Source: UBA7672 sp031419455
GTDB taxonomy: Bacteria > Pseudomonadota > Alphaproteobacteria > Caulobacterales > Hyphomonadaceae
DNA: 33,930 nt
Direction: 5' to 3'
Assembly (NCBI GenBank): GCA_031419455.1
Contig: JANOKS010000188.1
Span: forward strand, 1 to 33,930
The notes under the pieces were generated by a model. The model had not been told where the DNA came from, did not search any database, and was given only the letters and a program-made list of their open reading frames with translations. Below, piece by piece: positions 1 through 7,080 of this stretch; position 1 is the first letter of the stretch, and each line of letters starts with the position of its first letter. The position numbers were made by a program, and so were the translations under genes.

Positions 1-559
1 CGAGAAGAACATCGCCGCCTTCCTCGAGACAGACCTGCCCGGCACAAAAGTCATCGTCGGCGACGGTCCGCAGCTTGAGACGCTGAAAGAGAAGCACAAG
101 GATGCTCATTTCCTCGGCGTGAAGCAGGGAGAAGACCTCGCAGCCTGTTTCGCCAATGCCGACTGTTTCGTCTTCCCCAGCCTCACCGACACGTTCGGGC
201 TCGTCATCCTCGAAGCCATGGCGGCAGGCACGCCCGTTGCCGGCTTCAACGTGCCCGGCCCCCGCGACCTCATCCCCGGCTCCAATGCCGGCGCCGTGAA
301 CGAAGACCTGCGCATCGCCTGCAAGGAAGCGCTGAAATGCTCCCGCGAGGCGACCCGCGCCTATGCCGAGACCTATTCCTGGCGCGCCTGCGCCGAGCAG
401 TTCATCAACAACCTCGAACCGCTCCCCGTCCCTGAGCGCAGCCGCTTCTGGAAACGCCTCGCCAAACTGCGCAACGCTTTGCGAATACGCCGCCGCAAGC
501 CACAACCGAAGGCAGATGCAATCAACTCAGAAGCGAAACAGACAATCGCCAAGGACTGA
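1..559 (+). CDS. Glycosyltransferase family 4 (GT-B), C-terminal part, 5' truncated by window edge
   Basis: This is the C-terminal half of a retaining GT-B glycosyltransferase. The reading frame is already open at base 2, so the true start lies before the window. The visible part has a nucleotide-sugar binding strand (VIVGDGP), then a segment around DTFGLVILEAMAAGTPV, which carries the E-x7-E arrangement typical of GT4 enzymes, and the loop NVPGPRDLI. The family transfers a sugar from an NDP-donor to a lipid or glycan acceptor at the cytoplasmic membrane; the acceptor cannot be told from this fragment. The C-terminal tail after about residue 145 of the fragment is basic (RIRRRK) and probably not part of the catalytic fold. 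It ends in TGA, 44 bases before the next gene. Family call is firm; specific substrate is unknown. Confidence 0.9.
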   Translation, partial: EKNIAAFLETDLPGTKVIVGDGPQLETLKEKHKDAHFLGVKQGEDLAACFANADCFVFPSLTDTFGLVILEAMAAGTPVAGFNVPGPRDLIPGSNAGAVNEDLRIACKEALKCSREATRAYAETYSWRACAEQFINNLEPLPVPERSRFWKRLAKLRNALRIRRRKPQPKADAINSEAKQTIAKD

Positions 560-603
560 TCGCTCTGTGTGAAACCTCCGCCGTCTTGCTGCGTTGTGAT
601 CTC

Positions 604-1053
604 ATGGACGGTTCACACACCCTTAACGATCAAGCTTTTGTACGCAACACACGGACGCGTCGCGCCGGTGACGGCAAAAGTCGCCGAATTGCGGTCGGTG
701 TCGCCCTGATGACTGGCGCGTTTCTCGCGATCGCTCCTGTTGCCGTCATGGCCATTTCGCCCGATCGCGCGCATGCCGATGCTGACGCCGCAACAACCAT
801 TCAACAGGATGCTGCCCTCGTCGCCTTCACGGGACGTGCAGTCAAGCTCGACGGCGCGATCATGAGTTTCAGCCAGCAAGGCAACGCCATCAACCTCAGC
901 CTGATGGCGGCCGACGACGGCCAGCGCGTCTTCGTGCAGGACGCCGCCGGCGAACTCTTCGAGATCCCGGTATCGCCCGGCCAGACGAATGTGAGCGCGG
1001 AACTCCCCGCCCACTTCGCCGCCTCCGAGACGCTTACATTCCGCGTCGACTAG
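604..1053 (+). CDS. Small exported protein of unknown function
   Basis: A 149-residue protein that I do not recognise. With the ATG at 604 it has a basic N-terminus (RRAGDGKSRR), one hydrophobic stretch at about residues 29-50 and then an AHADA sequence resembling a signal peptidase I site. The mature part is about 90 residues, mostly short alternating polar/hydrophobic segments that suggest a small beta-rich periplasmic domain. No Cys is placed for lipidation. A TTG at 586 in the same frame would add six residues; neither start has a good Shine-Dalgarno. Codon use is the GC-rich pattern of the neighbours. Its TAG stop at 1051-1053 overlaps the stop of the convergent M16 peptidase gene inside a CTAG palindrome. 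Confidence 0.65.
   Translation: MDGSHTLNDQAFVRNTRTRRAGDGKSRRIAVGVALMTGAFLAIAPVAVMAISPDRAHADADAATTIQQDAALVAFTGRAVKLDGAIMSFSQQGNAINLSLMAADDGQRVFVQDAAGELFEIPVSPGQTNVSAELPAHFAASETLTFRVD
1050..1053. other. Shared CTAG: overlapping stop codons of two convergent genes
   Basis: The four bases CTAG contain TAG on both strands. The plus-strand exported-protein gene stops at 1051-1053 and the minus-strand M16 gene stops at 1052-1050. The two genes therefore overlap tail to tail by four bases, with no room for an intrinsic terminator between them. Confidence 0.95.
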
Positions 1054-3875
1054 TCGATGGCATCCCCATTCGCATCGACGATGCGCACCTCTCCGAGGTT
1101 CACCTCGCGCACGCCCTTCTCGATCTTCGCCCGGTCGCCGACGATAACCCAGACATGGTTCTGGTTGGGGATGAACCGCTTCGCGATTGAGTCTACCTCG
1201 GACGCCGACACGGTGCGGTAGGTTTCCGGATACTTCGCCCAGTAATCCGCCGGCAGATTGAAGTTGTGGATGTCCATCAGCGTGCCCATCACGGTGCCCG
1301 CTGTTTCCCATCGGCTCGACAGGCCCAGCAGCGTGTTGGTTCGAACCGTGTCCAGCTCCGCCCCGGTCGGCGGTTTGCGGCCGACGATGTCGTTCAGCTC
1401 CTTGCGCAGTTCGATCAGCGCGCCCTTGGTCTGGTCAGTCTGCACCGGCGCCTGGATCACGAAGGAACGCGGACCGCGGCCCCCGCTCACGCTTGACCGC
1501 GAGCCATATGACCAGCCCTTGTCCTCGCGCAGGTTCATGTTCACGCGGCTGGTGAAGTTGCCCCCGAACAGCGCGTTGAACGCCGACACGCGCGTGTCTT
1601 CCGCGAAGTTGCGCGGCGCTTGCGGCGTGCCGACGAGAATGATCGACTGCGCCGAGTCCGGCCGATCGACCAGATAGACGATCGGCTTCTCGGGTCTCAC
1701 GCCATTGGCCACCTGCGCGCGCTTCATCGGCGCCTCGCCCCACCCACGCAGCGCCGCCTCAAGCTTCGGCGTGATCTCCGCCAGCGTGGTGTCGCCAACG
1801 ACAAACAGCGTCGCATTGTTCGGCCCGTACCACGCCTTGTGGAATGCGGCGGCGTCCGCAGGCGTCATCGCCGAGATCTCCTGCGGCGTCAGCAGGCGTC
1901 CATAGGCATGATCGTCGCCCCACAACGCGCGTGACAGCACGCGTTGCCCGATCGATCCCGGGTCGCGCAGTTGCTGCTGCAGGCCCTGCACCGTCTGCGC
2001 CTGGATGCGGCGGAAGTCGCCCTCCGCAAAAGCAGGATTACGCAGCACGTCCGCCCAGATCGCCATCACCTGATCGACGGTCGGCGTCAGCGCCGAGAAC
2101 TCGACGGTCGACTGTTCGCCGCCGCCGCCCGTGCCGACATACCCGCCCAGCCGGTCGATCTCGTCCGCGATCTGCAAGGCCGAGCGGCTCGTCGTGCCCT
2201 CGTCCAGCAGGTTCGCCGTCAGACCCGACAGCCCGTCCTTCATGGTTGCGAGGTCCGCCGGATAGCCCGTATCCAGCTGCATCGACACGCTCACCTGCGG
2301 CACGTCATGCCGCTCGACGAGATAGACCTTGATCCCGTTCGACAGCGTCGCCGTCTGGAAGTCCGGGAACACCGCATCCGCAATCGTTCCCGGCTGCGGC
2401 AGCTTCGAACGATCCGCCTTTGCGCTGAACGCTTCAGGCTCGCCGAATGGCAGCACGCTCAGCGTATACGAGCCACGCGTCAGCCACTTCCGCGCCGAGG
2501 CCTGCACGCTCGCCGGCGTCGCCGCCTGCAGCCGCTGCAGCGACTTCTTCCAGCCGTCCGGCTCGCCGTCGATCATCTCCCACTGCGCCAGCTGCGCCGC
2601 CTTGCTCGACGTGCTCTCGAGGCCCGAGATCGTGCCGGAGACAGCCTGCACGATGCTCTTGTCCAGCTCGGCCTGCGTCGGCCCAGACGCGATGAGCTTG
2701 TTCACCTCCTCGTCGATCGCAGCCTCGATCTTCGCAAGGTCAGCATCCGGCTTTGCCGTCACCACGATGCGGAACTGCCCAGCGATCTCGCTCTGCGGAT
2801 TGCCGACGTTGACGCTGGTCGCGACCTGCTCATCATAGACCAGTCGCTTGGTCAGCCGCGCATTCTTGTCGCCGCCAAGCGCCGCCGCCACATGGTCCAG
2901 CAGCTCGCCTTCCGGATTGCCCAGCTCGGGCACATTCCATGTCTTGTAGACGCGCGGCTGGGCCACGCGGTCATACATGATCTCGCGCTGGTTCTCGGCC
3001 AGCGCCGGCACCCACGACTTCGGCTGCGATGGCGGCGGACCGGGGGGCAGTTCGCCGAAGAATTTCTCGACCTTTGCCTTCGCCTCTTCCGGCTTGATGT
3101 CGCCCGCGATCACGAGGATCGAGTTGGAGGGCCCGTACCAGGTCTTGAAGAAGTCCTGCACATCCTGCATCGACGCGGCGTTGAGATCCTCCATCGAGCC
3201 AATGACAGTGTGGCCGTAGGGGTGATGTTCCGGATAGGTCGCCGCCACGATGTGGTTGAACACCTGGCCATAGGGCTGGTTCTCGCCCTGGCGCTTTTCG
3301 TTCTGCACCACGCCGCGCTGCTCATCGAGCCGCTTCTGATCCACCGCGCCGAGCAGGAAGCCCATCCGGTCGGACTCCAGCCACAGGATCGTATCCAGCG
3401 CCGCCTTCGGCACAGTCTGGTAGTAGTTCGTGCGGTCTGTGTTGGTGGACCCGTTCTGGTTGGTCGCGCCGATCTGCTGCGTCGCCTTGAAGAAATCGTC
3501 GTTGAAATGCTGCGAGCCGTTGAACATCAGGTGCTCGAACAGGTGCGCGAAGCCTGAGCGTCCCTTGGGCTCGTTCTTCGAGCCGACATGATAGACCAGA
3601 TGCAGTGTCACCGTCGGCGTCTTGGTGTCCTCATGCACGATCAGCGTCATGCCGTTCTTGAGCACGTACTTCGTGTACGGAATGTCGTAGTCCATCGCCG
3701 CGATGCGCTGCATCACCGGATCACGCGCAGTCGCTGCCGCTTGCTCGGGCGCCGCCGCCGGAACCATCGGCGCAGCATACGTCTCCGAAGTACCCCCACT
3801 GCTCGCGCAGGCATTCATCGCCAGCACCGCCGCCAGCACGCCGCCAAGCTTCACCGTCATGAGTTTCTTGCTCAT
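1050..3875 (-). CDS. M16 family zinc metallopeptidase, two-domain, putative lipoprotein
   Basis: A 941-residue pitrilysin-type (M16) peptidase. The N-terminus is a signal sequence ending in a Cys at residue 23 (AMNAC), so it is probably lipidated and held in the outer membrane or periplasm, although M at -3 and N at -2 of the lipobox are not ideal. The inverted zinc motif HLFEH lies at residues 111-115, in the first M16 domain. The second half (from about residue 500, DFQTATLSNGIKVYLVERHD) repeats the fold but has no HxxEH, as is normal for the inactive partner domain of this clamshell family. The length fits fused two-domain M16B-type proteins. GAGGG precedes the ATG at a suitable distance. 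It lies 75 bases downstream of the signal peptidase gene on the same strand, with its own promoter candidate in the gap. Confidence 0.93.
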   Translation of the reverse strand: MSKKLMTVKLGGVLAAVLAMNACASSGGTSETYAAPMVPAAAPEQAAATARDPVMQRIAAMDYDIPYTKYVLKNGMTLIVHEDTKTPTVTLHLVYHVGSKNEPKGRSGFAHLFEHLMFNGSQHFNDDFFKATQQIGATNQNGSTNTDRTNYYQTVPKAALDTILWLESDRMGFLLGAVDQKRLDEQRGVVQNEKRQGENQPYGQVFNHIVAATYPEHHPYGHTVIGSMEDLNAASMQDVQDFFKTWYGPSNSILVIAGDIKPEEAKAKVEKFFGELPPGPPPSQPKSWVPALAENQREIMYDRVAQPRVYKTWNVPELGNPEGELLDHVAAALGGDKNARLTKRLVYDEQVATSVNVGNPQSEIAGQFRIVVTAKPDADLAKIEAAIDEEVNKLIASGPTQAELDKSIVQAVSGTISGLESTSSKAAQLAQWEMIDGEPDGWKKSLQRLQAATPASVQASARKWLTRGSYTLSVLPFGEPEAFSAKADRSKLPQPGTIADAVFPDFQTATLSNGIKVYLVERHDVPQVSVSMQLDTGYPADLATMKDGLSGLTANLLDEGTTSRSALQIADEIDRLGGYVGTGGGGEQSTVEFSALTPTVDQVMAIWADVLRNPAFAEGDFRRIQAQTVQGLQQQLRDPGSIGQRVLSRALWGDDHAYGRLLTPQEISAMTPADAAAFHKAWYGPNNATLFVVGDTTLAEITPKLEAALRGWGEAPMKRAQVANGVRPEKPIVYLVDRPDSAQSIILVGTPQAPRNFAEDTRVSAFNALFGGNFTSRVNMNLREDKGWSYGSRSSVSGGRGPRSFVIQAPVQTDQTKGALIELRKELNDIVGRKPPTGAELDTVRTNTLLGLSSRWETAGTVMGTLMDIHNFNLPADYWAKYPETYRTVSASEVDSIAKRFIPNQNHVWVIVGDRAKIEKGVREVNLGEVRIVDANGDAID

Positions 3876-3902
3876 CTGAACCCTCTGAAAATGCCTGAGG
3901 TC

Positions 3903-3930
3903 ACTTTAGGGGCGGCTTATCGAGAAGCAA
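3903..3930 (-). promoter_or_regulatory. Candidate sigma70-type promoter of the M16 gene
   Basis: On the minus strand, TTGCTT (3930-3925) and TAAAGT (3908-3903) are separated by 16 bases. Each matches the sigma70 consensus hexamer at four of six positions. The site sits in the 75-base gap before the M16 start. It is a pattern match only. Confidence 0.3.
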
Positions 3931-3950
3931 TAAGATTTCAGGCGGGCAGT

Positions 3951-4778
3951 CTAGAGACGCTTGTTGATGCTGGGCTTGAGACAAACCACAGACTGCGGCA
4001 AGTCCGCCGGCCGCCGGCATTCGCGGAACGAAACTGGGACGGTCACCACCCGCGCGATCAGATTCTCCTCCGGTACGAAGCCTATCGCATCGTCACGCGT
4101 GTTCGAAGGCAGGTAGGCCGGACGAAGCGGCCAGAGCTCCGGCGCCTTCGCCGCCAGCGGGCGATGCCCGGATGGCACCCGGCTGTCTTCCGAATTGTCG
4201 CGACTGTCCCCCATCATGAAGTAGTGGCCCTGCGGGACAACAAACCGTGGCGTCTCATCGAGCGCGTCCTGATCGGAGAATTCGTGGATCAGGTGCGGCC
4301 GCGTCTCGCCCGGCAGCTGCTCTTCGTATTCGGTCGCCGAAAGGATCATTCCATCGTCAACGTAGGTGAGGTTCCGGACGAAAGTCCTGGAAACAGGCCG
4401 ATCATTCAGAAAAAGCTGACCTCCCTTGATCTCCACTGCATCGCCTCCCAAACCAACGATGCGCTTCACCATGACTTTGTCGTCGTGCGGATGGTCGAAT
4501 GTCCAGATATCGCCACGCTGCGCCGCGCGGCCGTACTTCACGCCCAGCGCTCTGTCTCCCGTCAGCAGAGTCGGCGCCATCGACATCGCGGGGATGGACC
4601 AGGCCATTGCAACCGGCCCTTCGCGCCAGACCCAGGCGTTCTCGCCGCCCATCAGCGTCCGCAGCAGCCATTGGCTGATCGGACTTTCTGGGTTGCTGCC
4701 AAGCATGGCAGACAACATCAGGTAAAATGCAACCAGCCCCAACGCCGCCACTCCTTCAATCTCACCCCCGCGGCCCAT
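3951..4778 (-). CDS. lepB: Signal peptidase I (S26 family)
   Basis: A 275-residue type I signal peptidase, which cleaves signal peptides from exported proteins at the periplasmic face of the inner membrane by a Ser/Lys dyad. The N-terminus has one membrane segment at about residues 9-26. The nucleophile lies in PAMSMAPTL (Ser66), the general-base Lys in VKRIVGLGGD (Lys105), and the family box GDSRDNSEDSR at about 190-200. Between that box and the conserved GFVPEENLIARV there are about 25 extra residues (VPSGHRPLAAKAPELWPLRP and on) that are short or absent in the usual enzyme. The ATG overlaps the last 17 bases of the deaminase gene and has no clear Shine-Dalgarno, so translation is probably coupled. 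It may be a second paralogue and not the main housekeeping enzyme; the window cannot decide this. Confidence 0.93.
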   Translation of the reverse strand: MGRGGEIEGVAALGLVAFYLMLSAMLGSNPESPISQWLLRTLMGGENAWVWREGPVAMAWSIPAMSMAPTLLTGDRALGVKYGRAAQRGDIWTFDHPHDDKVMVKRIVGLGGDAVEIKGGQLFLNDRPVSRTFVRNLTYVDDGMILSATEYEEQLPGETRPHLIHEFSDQDALDETPRFVVPQGHYFMMGDSRDNSEDSRVPSGHRPLAAKAPELWPLRPAYLPSNTRDDAIGFVPEENLIARVVTVPVSFRECRRPADLPQSVVCLKPSINKRL

Positions 4779-5325
4779 AAATCACGCCGCCGCTCTCGAC
4801 ATAGAACCGCAGCACCGCCGCGCCTTCATCCCGCAACAGCCCGTCCGCGAACCCAACCCCACGCGCGGTCATCTCCGCCCGCAACTCGCGCGTCCCCGCG
4901 CCCTCGGCGAAACCCGCCGCCTCCGCATCCGCCTTGTTCGCCGCCGACACGATCCGCGTCACGCCCGCCCAGTGCGCGGCGCCGAGACACATGATGCAGG
5001 GCTCGCACGAGGTGAACAGGGTGACGCCTCCCGCCGCCTCCATCCGCCGCCCCGCCAGCGACAGCGCCACCGTCTCGGCATGCAGCACCGGATTGCCGCT
5101 CGCCATGGCGAGGTTCACGCCGACGCCGATGATCGCGCCGCTCGCATCGTTCCTCACGCACGCGCCGAATGGCCCCCCGCTCCGCCGCGCGACATTTTCG
5201 CGCGCGATCGCCACTGCCAGCCGCATCGCGTCTGTGTCCGCCACCGGCGCCGCCGGCAACGCCAACGCCGCCAGCCAGTCCGGCAGCCGGATCTCCGCCG
5301 CCGTCGCGATGCCCGCCTGCGCCAT
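4762..5325 (-). CDS. Nucleoside/guanine deaminase-like zinc enzyme (cytidine deaminase superfamily)
   Basis: A 187-residue member of the CMP/dCMP deaminase superfamily, which hydrolyses an amino group from a purine or pyrimidine base. Both zinc-site motifs are intact: HAETVAL (His ligand plus catalytic Glu) and SCEPCIMC (two Cys ligands). The family also includes guanine deaminase and tRNA adenosine deaminase; the long N-terminal part and the AHWAGVTRIV segment favour a free-base or nucleoside deaminase over TadA, but this is an inference. The ATG at 5325 is chosen because GAGGAG lies eight bases upstream; the frame stays open further upstream without similar support. It is the first gene of a probable operon with lepB, which it overlaps by 17 bases. 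Confidence 0.85.
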   Translation of the reverse strand: MAQAGIATAAEIRLPDWLAALALPAAPVADTDAMRLAVAIARENVARRSGGPFGACVRNDASGAIIGVGVNLAMASGNPVLHAETVALSLAGRRMEAAGGVTLFTSCEPCIMCLGAAHWAGVTRIVSAANKADAEAAGFAEGAGTRELRAEMTARGVGFADGLLRDEGAAVLRFYVESGGVIYGPRG

Positions 5326-5500
5326 GCGCCGCTCCTCAAGCCTTATTCTCAAACGCGAATCGGGAACGCCTGCGCGAATCACCGTCCGCACCCGACCGTC
5401 ACATGACAACGCGCGCCGCGCCTTGCCGGGCGCGTCATCTACTAATTGTCGCGCAATATGAATGGTTGTTGGCAACCCACTGAACCCTTGCAAGATTTTA
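5326..5500. other. Non-coding stretch between divergent deaminase and decarboxylase genes
   Basis: This holds the upstream region of the minus-strand deaminase gene. It is less GC-rich toward 5450-5500. No confident promoter hexamers for the deaminase or protein-coding frame were identified here. The decarboxylase promoter and leader begin right after it. Confidence 0.4.
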
Positions 5501-5529
5501 TTTACATGGTCGTCCTATGCCCCTATATA
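5501..5529 (+). promoter_or_regulatory. Candidate sigma70-type promoter of the ornithine decarboxylase leader
   Basis: TTTACA (5501-5506) and TATATA (5524-5529) are separated by exactly 17 bases. The -35 matches the consensus at five of six positions and the -10 at four of six. It predicts a transcript start near 5536 and thus an untranslated leader of about 180 bases before the decarboxylase start. It is the best promoter-like pattern in the window. Confidence 0.55.
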
Positions 5530-5535
5530 CATCGC

Positions 5536-5740
5536 GCCGGCGGACATCGGCTCGAGGCTCTGCGCCTTGATTCCACGTGGCGTCTGAACTTCCCAAGTTA
5601 GCCTGAGTATCAGGTGGGGTTTGGATGACGTGTGCGGGTTGAGAGGCAGACTTAACGAGTCAAAGATCCGTACTAACGCCGGATTGGGTTCAACAACTAA
5701 CAGGGGTGTACGTGAATTGCTCACGTTTCATACGCCCCTG
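5536..5740 (+). promoter_or_regulatory. Structured mRNA leader of ornithine decarboxylase (speF-type leader candidate)
   Basis: The leader contains a series of stems found by hand. AACTT/AAGTT is at 5587-5591 and 5595-5599. CCTGA/TCAGG is at 5602-5606 and 5610-5614. A junction closed by GTTGA (5638-5642) and TCAAC (5690-5694) encloses GACT/AGTC (5649-5652, 5658-5661) and ATCCG/CGGAT (5666-5670, 5680-5684). A final long hairpin spans 5701-5740. In that hairpin 5701-5710 pairs fully with 5731-5740 (one G-U), 5711-5715 pairs with 5721-5725, and the loop 5716-5720 carries the TTG start codon. The AGGGG Shine-Dalgarno is inside the stem. A cis-regulatory speF element upstream of alphaproteobacterial ornithine decarboxylase genes is known (Rfam family named speF); membership here is inferred from position and structure, not from a covariance search. 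Confidence 0.6.
5625..5642 (+). CDS. Candidate 5-codon leader peptide in the decarboxylase leader
   Basis: ATG at 5625 is followed by four codons and TGA, giving MTCAG. A strong Shine-Dalgarno-like AGGTGGGG (5612-5619) lies at a normal distance. Part of that site is in the 3' arm of the CCTGA/TCAGG hairpin, and the TGA lies in the GTTGA arm of the next junction stem, so ribosome passage would disturb both. Translation is not shown; the site may also be chance. Confidence 0.3.
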   Translation: MTCAG

Positions 5741-6934
5741 GACCTGGTCCGGGAACGACTCCCAGAGCTGCCTGTCGCATGCGTGCGACCGGACAGGGTG
5801 TCGATAGCGGCTTCATGGTTCAGGGATAATTTTCCGGGCGAAGTCCTCTACGCAGTAAAGGCGAACCCTTCACCGTGGGCGCTCGACGCGATGTACGCGA
5901 CGGGTCTCCGCTGGTTCGACGTCGCGTCGGAAGAAGAGATCAAGCTCGTCGCCTCCCGTTATCCGGATGCGAAGATGGCGTTCATGCACCCCGTGAAGTC
6001 GCGCAAGGCGATCGAGCGGGCCTATTTCGAGCATGGCGTGCGCGTCTTCTCGCTGGATTGCGAAGCCGAGCTGGAAAAGATCGTCGCCGCCACACAGCGC
6101 GCCGATGACCTCACGCTGGTCGTCCGTCTCGCCGTGAACAACGCGGATGCGATGTACGCCCTGTCGAACAAGTTCGGCGTCTCGGAAGAGAATGCTCCCG
6201 CCCTGCTGCGCAAGGCGCGCGGCTTTGCGGACAATCTCGGCGTCTCCTTCCACGTCGGTTCGCAGTGCATGAACCCCTCGGCCTATCGCGACGCTATGGA
6301 GCTGGCCTCGCAGATCATCCGCGAAGCTGGCGTCATTCTCGACGTTGTCGATGTGGGCGGCGGCTTCCCGTCGGCCTACCCGGGCATGACGCCTCCGGAC
6401 CTTGAGCTCTACGTCAAGGTCATCAGGCAAGTGTTCGAGGAAATGCCGGTCGCGATGAACGCCCAGCTGTGGTGCGAACCCGGCCGCGCGCTTGTCGCCG
6501 AGTCGAGCTCCATCCTCGCCCGCGTCGAGCTGGTGAAGGACGGTGCGCTGCACATCAACGATGGCAGCTACGGCAACCTGTTCGACGCTGCGCACTGCAA
6601 GTGGCCCTTCCCCGTGAAGGCTCATCGCGCGGATGGCGAATTCGAAGGCGAGACCCAGGGCTTCAAGCTCTATGGCCCGACCTGCGATTCACTGGATGCG
6701 ATGGAAGGACCCTTCGTCCTCCCAGCCGACATCCGCGAAGGCGACTACATCGAGATCGGCATGCTCGGCGCCTATGGCGTCGCCATGACGACGCGGTTCA
6801 ACGGCTTTGGCGACACCGAAACCATCGGTGTCCGCGACCTGCCCTGGACCTCGATGTACGGCCCGCTCGTCGTCGAGAAGCCTGCACGCCGCGTCAGCCG
6901 CAAAGCCCCGCGCCGCCTGAAGGTCGTGCGGTAG
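5717..6934 (+). CDS. Ornithine decarboxylase, PLP fold type III
   Basis: A 405-residue group IV decarboxylase that converts ornithine to putrescine in the cytoplasm. The PLP lysine is in YAVKANP (Lys48), the phosphate-binding glycine loop is VGGGFPSAYPG, the cofactor-contacting motif is CEPGR, and the catalytic Cys/Asp segment is GPTCDSLD, which marks ornithine rather than diaminopimelate decarboxylases. There is no in-frame ATG near the N-terminus. I choose TTG 5717 because AGGGG lies about ten bases upstream and the protein then starts like relatives (LTFHTPLDLV). TTG 5621 would add 32 residues that look unrelated. Start codon and ribosome site lie in a strong hairpin, so translation is probably regulated. 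A terminator follows, and then a DHS-like gene that likely uses the putrescine. Confidence 0.93.
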   Translation: MLTFHTPLDLVRERLPELPVACVRPDRVSIAASWFRDNFPGEVLYAVKANPSPWALDAMYATGLRWFDVASEEEIKLVASRYPDAKMAFMHPVKSRKAIERAYFEHGVRVFSLDCEAELEKIVAATQRADDLTLVVRLAVNNADAMYALSNKFGVSEENAPALLRKARGFADNLGVSFHVGSQCMNPSAYRDAMELASQIIREAGVILDVVDVGGGFPSAYPGMTPPDLELYVKVIRQVFEEMPVAMNAQLWCEPGRALVAESSSILARVELVKDGALHINDGSYGNLFDAAHCKWPFPVKAHRADGEFEGETQGFKLYGPTCDSLDAMEGPFVLPADIREGDYIEIGMLGAYGVAMTTRFNGFGDTETIGVRDLPWTSMYGPLVVEKPARRVSRKAPRRLKVVR

Positions 6935-6953
6935 CCAAACTGTTACAAATGGG

Positions 6954-6990
6954 AAGCGCGGGCCGAATGAACCCCGGCCCGCGCTTTCCT
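6954..6990 (+). terminator. Intrinsic terminator after ornithine decarboxylase
   Basis: A 12-bp perfect stem joins 6954-6965 (AAGCGCGGGCCG) with 6975-6986 across a nine-base loop and runs into TTTCCTATT. It separates the decarboxylase from the next gene, so the latter probably has its own promoter or depends on read-through. Confidence 0.75.
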
Positions 6991-7080
6991 ATTCAAATCT
7001 CTCCGCACACTGCTATATCCCCGCCCAAACCAGGCTGGCCGTCGCCCTTCTGACGTCCTCTCCTCTGGAGTCATTTTGCA

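Noticed and set aside
1944..3557. Long open frame (over 500 codons) on the plus strand opposite the M16 peptidase
   Set aside because: It is an Arg/His/Leu-rich shadow of a clear conserved gene, as expected from high GC at third positions. It has no motif and no ribosome site.
3588..4994. Open frame of 468 codons on the plus strand opposite lepB and the deaminase
   Set aside because: It runs across two conserved minus-strand genes and their junction, with low-complexity Arg/His/Pro composition. It is antisense noise.
5506..5601. 31-codon frame (ATG 5506) before the decarboxylase as leader peptide
   Set aside because: Its ATG lies between the -35 and -10 boxes of the best promoter candidate, so it would not be transcribed from there, and it has no ribosome site.
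5621..5716. TTG 5621 as start of ornithine decarboxylase
   Set aside because: It would add 32 residues unlike the family and would translate through the structured leader. TTG 5717 has a better placed AGGGG and gives the normal N-terminus.
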